Program-made: the position numbers and the translations under genes
Shown here: positions 19,826 through 28,079 of the stretch, in pieces
How positions within the stretch are numbered: the stretch's first letter is position 1
How the letters are laid out: every line of letters starts with the position of its first letter
Source of the DNA: Bacillus sp. FJAT-25509
GTDB taxonomy: Bacteria; Bacillota; Bacilli; Bacillales; Bacillaceae_G
Assembly (NCBI RefSeq): GCF_001420605.1
Contig: NZ_LJIZ01000021.1
Span: 329,856 to 393,855 of the forward strand
DNA length: 64,000 bases
Direction of reading: 5' to 3'
The notes under the pieces: generated by a model
The model's database searches: none
Told to the model about the DNA's origin: nothing
Seen by the model: the letters and a program-made list of their open reading frames with translations, nothing else

Positions 19826-20386
19826 GTGTTGGTGAACTATGTAGATAAGAGGGAAGGTAACAAGCTACAATATAGCAAGCTTAGCGAACAGATTTTATCT
19901 GATTCAGAGTTGTTAAAAACTTATTACAGAGAAATACTAATTTTGTTAGCAGATGTGGCCTCAAATCAAGATGAGTCTGTAAGTGAATATACAACAGGAC
20001 AATTATCTATTTATTTTGGAGTAAGTATTACTACTATAAATAACTGGATTAATGACGGACGATTTATTGGCTATCAAAGAAAAGAAACTAACGAGCAAGC
20101 TAGAATAAAAAGTAACACTCTTTGGAAATCAAGGACTGGGAAAGTCTATCCAGTTCAAGAAATAGTAAATGAATGGGAAAATAGTAATCCAGAATCTAAT
20201 GGTACGGACCAAGATGAAAAAGTATTTTTGATAAATCAAAACGCAGCTTTTGAAATTAAATATAAGGGTCCATATGAAGATACACTAGGATCAAAGCCAC
20301 TTTCAGATATGACATCAATGGAAGAATCAGATGCTTCTGTTTGGAGATATTTTAGAAAGAGGTTGCACGATGAGTACGGGTTATAG
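19826..20386 (+). CDS. Helix-turn-helix protein, excisionase-like
   Basis: Protein of 186 residues. Residues about 55-85 form a MerR/excisionase-type helix-turn-helix (TTGQLSIYFGVSITTINNWI, then NDGRFIGYQ), followed by VYPVQEIVNEWE, which resembles the helix after the wing in such proteins. The acidic C-terminal half (about 125-186) has no recognised domain. The ORF start at 19826 is GTG or a nearby alternative, since the ribosome binding site is weak. A tiny downstream gene overlaps its end. The architecture resembles regulatory or antitoxin genes of small two-gene modules; that reading is speculative. Confidence 0.65.
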   Translation: MLVNYVDKREGNKLQYSKLSEQILSDSELLKTYYREILILLADVASNQDESVSEYTTGQLSIYFGVSITTINNWINDGRFIGYQRKETNEQARIKSNTLWKSRTGKVYPVQEIVNEWENSNPESNGTDQDEKVFLINQNAAFEIKYKGPYEDTLGSKPLSDMTSMEESDASVWRYFRKRLHDEYGL

Positions 20387-20513
20387 ACCGACTAGTTGGC
20401 CACGTATCGAAAGAGATTATGATGATATCATTCTAGAAATAAGTAATTCACTAAACTCTGAACATGATTTCGTAGCAAAAGTAGTATTATTAGATGATTA
20501 CTCTCAAGTATAA
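20370..20513 (+). CDS. Small 47-residue protein overlapping the helix-turn-helix gene
   Basis: Short reading frame starting MSTGYRPTSWP, with AAGAGG upstream, overlapping the preceding gene by 17 bases. It is acidic and soluble (DYDDIILEIS, then VVLLDDYSQV). Translational coupling to the helix-turn-helix gene is likely. It could be a complete small partner or a truncated remnant of a longer protein; nothing coding follows its stop. I do not recognise the family. Confidence 0.5.
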   Translation: MSTGYRPTSWPRIERDYDDIILEISNSLNSEHDFVAKVVLLDDYSQV

Positions 20514-20568
20514 AATCACCCTAAAATTACCAAAATAAATAATAAAAACTAGTAAAAGGGTGAGTAAT

Positions 20569-20751
20569 TTGAGTATCGAATTCCAAGTCGGAAAAGATTA
20601 CGAAAATGGTTCAATTAAAGACGCTTTACAAGATTTAGGTTTTCAAGAAGATGGTAGAGAATATAAAAAAGACGGAAAGAGATTTAGGTATGAAGGCTGT
20701 GATAAGTATCAAAGCTATATCTTTTCTGTAACGATGAATCAATTAAATTAA
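20569..20751 (+). CDS. Small uncharacterised protein
   Basis: Reading frame of about 60 residues. The TTG at 20569 has AAGGGTGA five bases upstream; the GTG at 20560 lies within that site. The sequence shows a charged beta-rich chain (FQVGKDYENGSIKDALQDLG, then DGREYKKDGKRFRYEG) without a known domain. It follows the helix-turn-helix pair by about 55 bases and ends before a strong terminator, so the three genes may be one transcript. Confidence 0.5.
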   Translation: MSIEFQVGKDYENGSIKDALQDLGFQEDGREYKKDGKRFRYEGCDKYQSYIFSVTMNQLN

Positions 20752-20802
20752 AGTATTATAAATAGACCTAATTTGTTTTTTTGTTTTAAATCTAGTTATT
20801 TA

Positions 20803-20839
20803 AGTCCTATTGAAATTTAAATTTCAATAGGATTTTTTT
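20803..20839 (+). terminator. Strong terminator after small gene
   Basis: Perfect inverted repeat TCCTATTGAAATTT / AAATTTCAATAGGA followed by seven T. Confidence 0.92.
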
Positions 20840-21017
20840 AGTTTAACGACTTAATCTTCAAACTTACACAAATTCTTGCTCATTTTCTATCGAAAATAGT
20901 CGAAAATAGTCTGTTTTTTTTAGAAGTGTTGATTTTACTACATTAAAATAACCCGTTTGACCTCCGATTGAATATTCAGAATAATTGAGAAGGTAGTCGG
21001 AAAATAGGAGGAAGAAG

Positions 21018-24000
21018 ATGGGGAGTAATTTACACAAAGGAGATTTTCTAAAAGGTATAACAATCGTAGCGTTATCATCAAGCTTAATTTTGGCCTCTTT
21101 AGGAAATGTAGGTCATGTTTCAAAAGCTGATAGTTATTCAAAAGCAGAAGAAATTCTTACAAAATTAACACCAACACAAAGGGTAGCTTTAAAAGAGCTA
21201 TCATCTAATGAGTCGAAAGGTCTTCAAATATCACATATGGATTTAAATTCCAATGAACAAACAGATGTAATCGTTGAGTTTTCCAATAAACCCGAAAAGG
21301 TTGCACAACTTGAATTAAATGCAGAAGGAAAGCAGCTTTCTAAAACGGAAGCTTCTAAACTAGTAGATCAAGATCATGAGGATTTCCAGACAGATGTAAA
21401 TAAGGTTTTAATTGATGGAAATAAATCAAAAGTAAATTTTAAAATTAATCGCTCTTATAAGCATGCGTTCAATGGTGTAGCGATGAGCTTGCCAGCAAAT
21501 CAAATTAAAAATCTTTTGAAATCAAAAGTTGTTAAAGCCGTTTGGAAAAATGAAAAGTTTTCAATTGATCCACCAAAACAAGCAGAAAATAATGAGCAGT
21601 TAAAAGCTGATGAGTTTAATGTCACTAATTATACACCGTATGATGGATTAGATCGTTTACATGAAGAGGGTTATACAGGAAAAGGTATCAAAATCGGTAT
21701 ACTTGATACAGGAATTGATTATAATCACCCTGATTTAAAGGACGCATATAAAGGTGGATATGATTTTGTTAACAATGATAATGATCCGATGGAAACAACG
21801 TATGCGGATTGGAAAAAATCTGGTCAGCCTGAGCTTTCTGGCTCAAATACATATTATACAGAACACGGTACGCACGTTGCTGGAATAATAGGCGGTCGTG
21901 GTGTTGCTAATAGTGAGTATAAAACACTTGGCGCTGCTCCCGAAGCAGATCTTTATGCTTATAGAGTATTAGGACCATATGGTAGTGGGACAACTGCTAA
22001 TATTATTGCTGCATTAGATAAAGCTGTTGCAGATGGAATGGATATTATAAACATGTCGTTAGGGGCATCAATTAATGATCCTCTTTATGCTACATCAGTT
22101 GCTGTTAACAATGCAGTTTTAAGTGGTGTAACAACTGTAGTTGCTGCAGGTAATAGTGGAGACCAAATGTATACTCTTGGTTCTCCAGGTTCATCAGCTT
22201 TAGCATTAACTGTTGGAGCTTCCTCAACTGCAATTAATATGTTTCAGTTTACTGGATTACAAAATGGCAAAAATTATGCTGTTAGAGAGATGGCAAGAAA
22301 TTATTCAGATGATTTAACAACTTTAAAAGGAAAAACGTTTAAATTAGTAGACGTTGGGCTTGGTAAGGCAACAGATTATAACGGTAAAGATGTAAATGGA
22401 AAAATAGCTTTTATCTCTCGTGGAGACACTGTATTTGTAGATAAAATTAAACTAGCTAAAAGTAAAGGCGCAGCTGGCGTAATTATTTATAACAATGAAG
22501 TGAATAAAGCTGAAGGACTAATCCAAGCGTATTTAGGTGAATCGGTCAATTCAATTCCTAGTTTTTCAGTTTCATATGAAGACGGAATGGCAATTTCAAC
22601 AGCGATGAAAGCCGGGGATACTGATTTTACATTTGGTGAATTTACAAAAGTAAAAACGGCAGATGATGAATTAGCGGTATTTAGCTCAAGAGGTCCTTCG
22701 AGGGTAAATTATGATATCAAACCAGAGATTACCGGACCTGGTGTTGCTGTACTTTCAACTGTTCCGTTTTATGTTAATAATAAAACAGCAGATGGAACTA
22801 GATCGGAAGACTATAAAATAGCCTATGAACGTTTATCAGGAACATCGATGGCAACCCCTTATGTTGCAGGAGTTTCAGCATTATTACTCCAATCTAATAA
22901 AGATTTACAACCAGCAGACGTAAAATCAATCTTAATGAATACGGCTGATTCATTATCGAAAGATTATAGTGTTTATGAGATTGGTAGTGGAAGAGTAGAT
23001 GCTTATGAAGCTATTCATTCAAATGTTGAAATTAGTGTTGATGATAAAACGCCAATGATTATTGATGGAAAAGAAAAATCTATTAACGAGTTAACGGGTG
23101 CAATGAGCTTTGGTTCAATTAGTTTTAATGATTTAGATCAAACTTCAACACGAAATATTACTATGAAGAATAGAAGTGAAAAAGCGAAAATCTTTAGTAT
23201 TGAAGCCAAATTTCAAACTGGACTTAGAGGTTCAAAAGATGCTGCAAAAAATAAATTAACAATTGCAGGGCCTACATCCGTTAAGTTAAATGGCATTAGT
23301 TCAAAATCAATAAAAATGAATTTAAACATTCCAAAATCTGCGGAAAAAGGAATATACGAAGGTTATATTGTAATTACAAATAATGCGGATCCGACTGAAA
23401 AATATCAACTTCCATTTGGTGTCCATTATGTAGAAGATGGATTTAATTCTATGGCAACATACAATAAGATGCAGACTTCAGATTACAATAATTTCTATCC
23501 TTTATTAAACTACGCGACAGGTGTAGTTTTTAATGCTAGATCGAGTATGGAAACAATTGATTTTGTTTTATTAGACAGCGAAACTGATAAAGAGATTGGC
23601 TATTTAGGAACACTAAATACATCTCAGTACAATGAAAATACAGATTATTATATTGATGGTGTTTTTACAGGGTACTACTTACCGTTTACTGGAAATCCGA
23701 AGCAACCAATTTCAACTATAAAGGAAAAGGTACCGTATGGTCCAGGTCATTATAAAGTAAAAATAATTGGTACAAATCGAGAAGGAAAAACGTTTACGAT
23801 GGTTGACCATACGATGATTGATATTACACCTCCTAAATTTACGACAGATTTAGAAGAAGGAGTAATTGAGTATAAGCCTGGCACGACATCATTTCCAATT
23901 AAAGGTAGAGTGTTTGATAAAACACAAGATGACTATAAAAGGCAAGGAATCTCAATAGATCAATCTGGCAATTTTGTTATGGAGAAAAATAATAGTTCAT

Positions 24001-25136
24001 TGTTTACAAACGGATTTTACGTCGATGGAAAAGGAGACTTCGCATACAATATTCCAATAAGTGCGAAAAGCTTTAATGTAGAACTTGCGGGATATAATTC
24101 AGCGGCAATCGGTGACCGTTATAAGTACTATACTTTTATCCCAGAAGGCACTCCAATTGTATATGGAAGTGTAAATAAAAAAATTGTGAATCAAGGTGAA
24201 AGTGTTAAGGTAACTTTAAAAGCTAGTAATCTAACAGATGCGAAGAAAATAATAACAAGCTTCGGTTTTACTACTGGCCAACTGGAGTTAGTAGATGTAA
24301 AACTGAATCCAGCTATTGAAAAATTCGGAACTGCTAAAATCTCAACGACCACAGCTCAATCTGGTTCATATACAAATTTAAATGTAAATGTAGAAATGAC
24401 AGAAGGTAAAGTAACTGGTGATGTATCTTTTGCAGAACTCACATTAAAAGTAAAAAATGACTCATATAATATGCTATCAACTTTCAGATCACCAACAGCA
24501 TCGTATGAAAATGATGCGAACCAAACTATCTCGATGTTTTCGGCGATTACTCCAATTTGGAGCCAACCAACCTATTCCAAAATTACTGGAGGTTTTGGAA
24601 TCCCAGAATCATTAAAAAGAGAAGGGAGGGAAAGTTGGAGGGTAGATCCATCTAAAATCGGTGCAGTGCTATCTGTAAAAGACCAAAGTGGAAATATATA
24701 TCCAGGGGTAATCAATACATACGGCTCACCAACTGTAGAAAAACTACCAGTTACAATTGAAGAATTGGAAGCGTCACTTGATCTACCAGGTCATTTTACA
24801 ATGTATGTTCCATTCCATGTGGGCTTTTTAAATGACGAAGGAATGCCAACTGCACATTGGAATCCAGAAATAAACTTTAAAGCACCAATTGCAGGAGATG
24901 TAAATAAAGACAATGTAATTGACATAAAGGATGCATTATTCATCCAAACATATTGGGGTACGAATAAACGAAGCGCAGACATTAATTTTGATAATATCGT
25001 TGATGCAAAAGATTTTACTTTTTTTGAGAAAAATTACTTAATGCAAAATCCAACGGTTGGGGATGCACCAAAACCGGTTAAAAAATATAAGGGAAAAACG
25101 ATTGATGAGATTAAACTAGAGTTAGGGATTAATTAA
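21018..25136 (+). CDS. Large secreted subtilase with PA, cohesin-like and dockerin domains
   Basis: Serine protease of 1372 residues. Domains in order: signal peptide (about 1-38), I9 propeptide inhibitor (about 75-186), S8 catalytic domain (about 205-670) with a PA insert (about 430-545), Fn3-like stretches (about 690-1040), a cohesin-like domain (about 1048-1170), and a type I dockerin at the C-terminus (about 1292-1342). The triad is Asp230 in ILDTGIDYNHP, His283 in HGTHVAG and Ser610 in GTSMATP; the oxyanion Asn is Asn379 in AAGNSG. The dockerin shows two EF-hand-like calcium loops, DVNKDNVIDIKDAL and DINFDNIVDAKDF. AGGAGG precedes the ATG. A paralogue with the same order lies at 57762-61814. 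Cohesin and dockerin on one secreted chain is unusual outside cellulosome bacteria. Confidence 0.93.
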   Translation: MGSNLHKGDFLKGITIVALSSSLILASLGNVGHVSKADSYSKAEEILTKLTPTQRVALKELSSNESKGLQISHMDLNSNEQTDVIVEFSNKPEKVAQLELNAEGKQLSKTEASKLVDQDHEDFQTDVNKVLIDGNKSKVNFKINRSYKHAFNGVAMSLPANQIKNLLKSKVVKAVWKNEKFSIDPPKQAENNEQLKADEFNVTNYTPYDGLDRLHEEGYTGKGIKIGILDTGIDYNHPDLKDAYKGGYDFVNNDNDPMETTYADWKKSGQPELSGSNTYYTEHGTHVAGIIGGRGVANSEYKTLGAAPEADLYAYRVLGPYGSGTTANIIAALDKAVADGMDIINMSLGASINDPLYATSVAVNNAVLSGVTTVVAAGNSGDQMYTLGSPGSSALALTVGASSTAINMFQFTGLQNGKNYAVREMARNYSDDLTTLKGKTFKLVDVGLGKATDYNGKDVNGKIAFISRGDTVFVDKIKLAKSKGAAGVIIYNNEVNKAEGLIQAYLGESVNSIPSFSVSYEDGMAISTAMKAGDTDFTFGEFTKVKTADDELAVFSSRGPSRVNYDIKPEITGPGVAVLSTVPFYVNNKTADGTRSEDYKIAYERLSGTSMATPYVAGVSALLLQSNKDLQPADVKSILMNTADSLSKDYSVYEIGSGRVDAYEAIHSNVEISVDDKTPMIIDGKEKSINELTGAMSFGSISFNDLDQTSTRNITMKNRSEKAKIFSIEAKFQTGLRGSKDAAKNKLTIAGPTSVKLNGISSKSIKMNLNIPKSAEKGIYEGYIVITNNADPTEKYQLPFGVHYVEDGFNSMATYNKMQTSDYNNFYPLLNYATGVVFNARSSMETIDFVLLDSETDKEIGYLGTLNTSQYNENTDYYIDGVFTGYYLPFTGNPKQPISTIKEKVPYGPGHYKVKIIGTNREGKTFTMVDHTMIDITPPKFTTDLEEGVIEYKPGTTSFPIKGRVFDKTQDDYKRQGISIDQSGNFVMEKNNSSLFTNGFYVDGKGDFAYNIPISAKSFNVELAGYNSAAIGDRYKYYTFIPEGTPIVYGSVNKKIVNQGESVKVTLKASNLTDAKKIITSFGFTTGQLELVDVKLNPAIEKFGTAKISTTTAQSGSYTNLNVNVEMTEGKVTGDVSFAELTLKVKNDSYNMLSTFRSPTASYENDANQTISMFSAITPIWSQPTYSKITGGFGIPESLKREGRESWRVDPSKIGAVLSVKDQSGNIYPGVINTYGSPTVEKLPVTIEELEASLDLPGHFTMYVPFHVGFLNDEGMPTAHWNPEINFKAPIAGDVNKDNVIDIKDALFIQTYWGTNKRSADINFDNIVDAKDFTFFEKNYLMQNPTVGDAPKPVKKYKGKTIDEIKLELGIN

Positions 25137-25217
25137 ATGAATAATTGAGACAAAGCCTTCTAGTATACGCTATAGTAGTCAGTTTGGGTGGGTATTTTAG
25201 GTAGTGTGATGATAAAT

Positions 25218-25247
25218 AGGGGGAGTGAATTTTGCTCTCCTTTTTTT
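25218..25247 (+). terminator. Weak terminator after subtilase
   Basis: Stem GGGGAG / CTCTCC with one wobble pair and a seven-base T-run. Confidence 0.55.
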
Positions 25248-25340
25248 CTTTTATTTTCTCATAGTACTAATGAATCTTGAAACATCAAACAAATAAAACT
25301 TTAGAGGTATAATTAGTAGACATGCCAAATAGAATGATAC

Positions 25341-25388
25341 AAAGAACTAGTCCTAAGTAGGTTTTAATAATAGGACTAGTTCTTTTTA
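25341..25388 (+). terminator. Terminator resembling the one after the second subtilase
   Basis: Stem AAAGAACTAGTCCTA / TAGGACTAGTTCTTT with a 15-base loop. Nearly the same ACTAGTCCTAAG ... TAGGACTAGTT hairpin follows the paralogous subtilase at 61826-61872, so it was probably duplicated with the gene. Confidence 0.88.
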
Positions 25389-25426
25389 CGAAAAATCGTT
25401 GTTCTATACAAGTAGGAGGGGCAATT

Positions 25427-25657
25427 ATGAACTTTACAGATTATCTAATAAATGTAAAAAAACTAAATGAAGTAAAAGCGAGTCAATATAATTATAGACT
25501 TTCAACTTTAAAAAAATATAGAATTTATAACAATGAAAAAGTATTAAGTGTTCATATGCTAAAGAGGATTAAAAGTCTTTCTAAAGATACAACAAAACAA
25601 TATTTAAGGACTATTAATTATCATATTGAATTTTTGAATGATAATTATAGGATGTAA
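25427..25657 (+). CDS. Small protein resembling an integrase N-terminal SAM-like domain
   Basis: Basic 76-residue protein with AGGAGGGG six bases upstream of the ATG, so it is probably expressed. Its helix pattern, starting FTDYLINVKKLNEVKASQYN and ending with TTKQYLRTINYHIEFL, resembles the core-binding domain that precedes the catalytic part of tyrosine recombinases. No catalytic domain follows. It may be a truncated recombinase or a small DNA-binding protein. The similarity is by eye only. Confidence 0.5.
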   Translation: MNFTDYLINVKKLNEVKASQYNYRLSTLKKYRIYNNEKVLSVHMLKRIKSLSKDTTKQYLRTINYHIEFLNDNYRM

Positions 25658-25706
25658 CTAATGCCCATTCTTCTACACTTTGTTTACCTACGTAAAATAA
25701 TGTTTG

Positions 25707-25752
25707 AAAGGACACTCTAAAGGATAAAATCCTGATAGGTTGTCTTTTTTTA
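25707..25752 (+). terminator. Terminator after integrase-like ORF
   Basis: Long imperfect hairpin with outer stem AAAGGACA / TGTCTTT and an inner AGGAT / ATCCT stem, followed by T-run. Confidence 0.6.
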
Positions 25753-25783
25753 TTAAACAGTTTTTGAAGGGGATGTAGTAAAT

Positions 25784-26290
25784 ATGAAGAATTTTTATAG
25801 AGGAAGTATTTTATTTATTTTAATGCTTTTTATTATGAGCGGATGTAATGGGAATACACTTAATACAACTAAAAATTCAGATGAGACAAAGGTGGCGAAT
25901 GTTACAATGAACCCTTCTTTTTATGTAGATCCATCAATTGATTTTTCAACTAACCAAATGACTTCAATTATTATTGAATTCAAGACGAAGCCTGCTGTGG
26001 TGGCTGTAAAGGAAGCTGAGGCAGCTGGAAAACAACTTACTTTAGAAGAAGCGACTAAGCAAGTAGAAGAAAGTCATGCAAAATTTCAAGAAGAAATAAA
26101 AACTCTCTTAGAAGACCAAAATGTTCCTTATACGATTAGGCATGTTTATAAGACTGCACTGAATGGTGTATCAATGCAGCTACCTGGCAAGGATATTAAA
26201 CGATTATCACAATCAACAGTGATTGCAAGAATCTATCCAAATAAAAAAGTACATATTATGCCTCCTGTTACACCGTTTAATCAGAAATAA
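25784..26290 (+). CDS. Stand-alone I9 (subtilase propeptide-like) lipoprotein
   Basis: Protein of 168 residues. The signal peptide ends in a lipobox, IMSGC, so Cys21 should be lipidated and the chain tethered outside the cell membrane. Residues about 55-160 match the I9 propeptides of the two subtilases in this window: SIIIEFKTKP, an EAxxAGKQLTLEEATK-like stretch, HAKFQEEI, and YKTALNGVSMQLPG versus YKHAFNGVAMSLPA in the upstream protease. No peptidase domain follows and the frame is intact. Free I9 domains can inhibit or help fold subtilisins in trans, so a role as membrane-bound inhibitor or chaperone is inferred. It lies about 650 bases after the first subtilase. Confidence 0.85.
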   Translation: MKNFYRGSILFILMLFIMSGCNGNTLNTTKNSDETKVANVTMNPSFYVDPSIDFSTNQMTSIIIEFKTKPAVVAVKEAEAAGKQLTLEEATKQVEESHAKFQEEIKTLLEDQNVPYTIRHVYKTALNGVSMQLPGKDIKRLSQSTVIARIYPNKKVHIMPPVTPFNQK

Positions 26291-26302
26291 TAATTCGTTT
26301 GT

Positions 26303-26344
26303 GAGTGCCTCAAAAGTTTACACACTTTTGAGGCACTTTTTTTA
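26303..26344 (+). terminator. Terminator after I9 lipoprotein gene
   Basis: Perfect stem GTGCCTCAAAAGT / ACTTTTGAGGCAC followed by seven T. Confidence 0.92.
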
Positions 26345-26480
26345 GAAGGAAAATTTGAAATCTAACAATCACTTCAAATACTATTTCATTAAAAAAGATT
26401 AATTAAGCGTTTTTAATCTACAAAAACAAAAAAAATTTGCTATTATGATATAAAAAAGTTAGAAGTGAAGGTGAAACACG

Positions 26481-27947
26481 ATGGAAATTCATTTAGTTGC
26501 AAAAGATGAGTTAGAAGCTTCAGGGATTAGGTGGGTCGTGGAATCGCACTTTACTGGTATTAACCTTGTTTCTTGGAAAACGATGGGGGAATTTGAAAAG
26601 GCTATTCAAAAGCAGCAGCCGGACCTTGTCATATTTGATATGGACCATTGGAAAAATGAAAGTGAAAGATTTGGTGATTTAATCCAAAAATTTTCAATTC
26701 GTTGGTTAGGTATTTCATCCGAGCGAATTTTTCAAACTGCCTATCTTGCACTACAATATCGAGCGGAGGATGTATTGTTTCGCCCATTTTCTCCTACTGA
26801 TTTAATTAAGCATATTCAACAATTACGCTATCAAATTCGTAACAAAGAACGTTATTTTACTAGAAACAAAAATGAAGAAATAAGCTCATTTAATATAGAT
26901 TATCCTGACCTTTTTTTGAATGAACGCATGTATGATGGTCCGATTACGATGGTTGCATTTTTGACACCGAATTCTGGGACACTTCCTCTTGTCTATAAAG
27001 CGTTAGAACGAAATCCATTTACAGGGAAAAATCGTTTATTTGTAGGATCTGACTTTATTTTATGTGTACATGAAGTTGATGAAGTGTTATTGCAGGACGA
27101 ATATAATGCATTTCTTGCTCGTTGGAAAGAAATGATGGATGAGCCTCTTGCAATCGTAATGAAAGTCGGTTCTCAGCAAGAAACATTAAAAGAAATTTTC
27201 GAGCAAACACTTCAGTTAACACGGAGAATCTTCTTTGAAGGTTATGATATTATTTTGGCAGAAAACGAACCAATGACATATCAAGAGAAGGATCCATTCC
27301 TTACACCTCTAGAGCAACGCCAATGGATTGAAATGTTAGAAAGAAGAGATGCAAAAGCAATTCGAGACTGGATGGAACGAGAATTTTTAACCTTTCAGCA
27401 GCCATACCCAGATCCAGAAATTGTTCGAATCCGATTAACAAGTGTACTTGCACAAATAAGAAGATATATGAAATCAAATAATCTTCAAACTGCATCTTGG
27501 GAAGGTACCTATTATGATATTTTCCAAAAAATTGTACATGGACCGATCATTTATCAAATTGTTCAAGAACTGCATGATTTTACAACAAGTCTATTGCTAC
27601 AAGGTCATGATTCTTCCCAAGAAGGACATCGTACATTAGTTGAGAAAACAAGGGAATTAATTGAATCGAATTATTGGGATGCCGGATGGAGTTTAACGGA
27701 TTGTGCTGATGCACTCCGAATTAATAAAAGTACACTTAGTCGTCGCTTTGCGGCCGAATCCAATCAATCATTTAGAGAGACGCTCCATGAAGTGAGAATT
27801 CGAGAAGCAAAACGATTATTAGATGAAACAGACTTACCACTAGATGAAATTTCAAGATTAATTGGCTATTCTCACCAATCATATTTTAATGCAAAGTTCA
27901 AACAACTTGAGGGATGTACTCCTTTAGTTTATCGATCTGGTTTGTAG
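26481..27947 (+). CDS. AraC family regulator with receiver-like N-terminus
   Basis: Regulator of 488 residues. The N-terminal 120 residues resemble a response-regulator receiver: acidic pair in KDELE near 9, candidate phosphoacceptor Asp53 in LVIFDMD, but the usual lysine near 100 is replaced (DVLFRPFSP), so phosphorylation is doubtful. A middle region of unknown fold follows, and the C-terminal 100 residues are an AraC-type double helix-turn-helix (LTDCADALRINKSTLSRRFA, then DEISRLIGYSHQSYFNAKFK). No sensor kinase gene adjoins it. Its targets are unknown; the protease genes are nearby but no shared site was found. Confidence 0.85.
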   Translation: MEIHLVAKDELEASGIRWVVESHFTGINLVSWKTMGEFEKAIQKQQPDLVIFDMDHWKNESERFGDLIQKFSIRWLGISSERIFQTAYLALQYRAEDVLFRPFSPTDLIKHIQQLRYQIRNKERYFTRNKNEEISSFNIDYPDLFLNERMYDGPITMVAFLTPNSGTLPLVYKALERNPFTGKNRLFVGSDFILCVHEVDEVLLQDEYNAFLARWKEMMDEPLAIVMKVGSQQETLKEIFEQTLQLTRRIFFEGYDIILAENEPMTYQEKDPFLTPLEQRQWIEMLERRDAKAIRDWMEREFLTFQQPYPDPEIVRIRLTSVLAQIRRYMKSNNLQTASWEGTYYDIFQKIVHGPIIYQIVQELHDFTTSLLLQGHDSSQEGHRTLVEKTRELIESNYWDAGWSLTDCADALRINKSTLSRRFAAESNQSFRETLHEVRIREAKRLLDETDLPLDEISRLIGYSHQSYFNAKFKQLEGCTPLVYRSGL

Positions 27948-27955
27948 GAATTGGT

Positions 27956-28013
27956 TTAAAAGACTATAGTATTCCCAAAATTGACTGCTATTGCTATAGT
28001 AGTCTTTTTTTGT
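27956..28013 (+). terminator. Terminator after AraC-type gene
   Basis: AAAAGACTA pairs with TAGTCTTTT at the ends of a long hairpin that also contains two CTATAG copies; a T-run follows. Confidence 0.65.
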
Positions 28014-28079
28014 CATATTAGTATAATGTAACCATAATAAATTTGATCGATAATTACAGAGAATAGGCGGTGAAAATAA

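Larger units (their letters stand above)
25137..25426. other. Intergenic region with two terminators
   Basis: No gene is seen between the subtilase and the small integrase-like ORF. It holds a weak terminator at about 25218-25247 and a strong one at 25341-25388. Confidence 0.6.
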
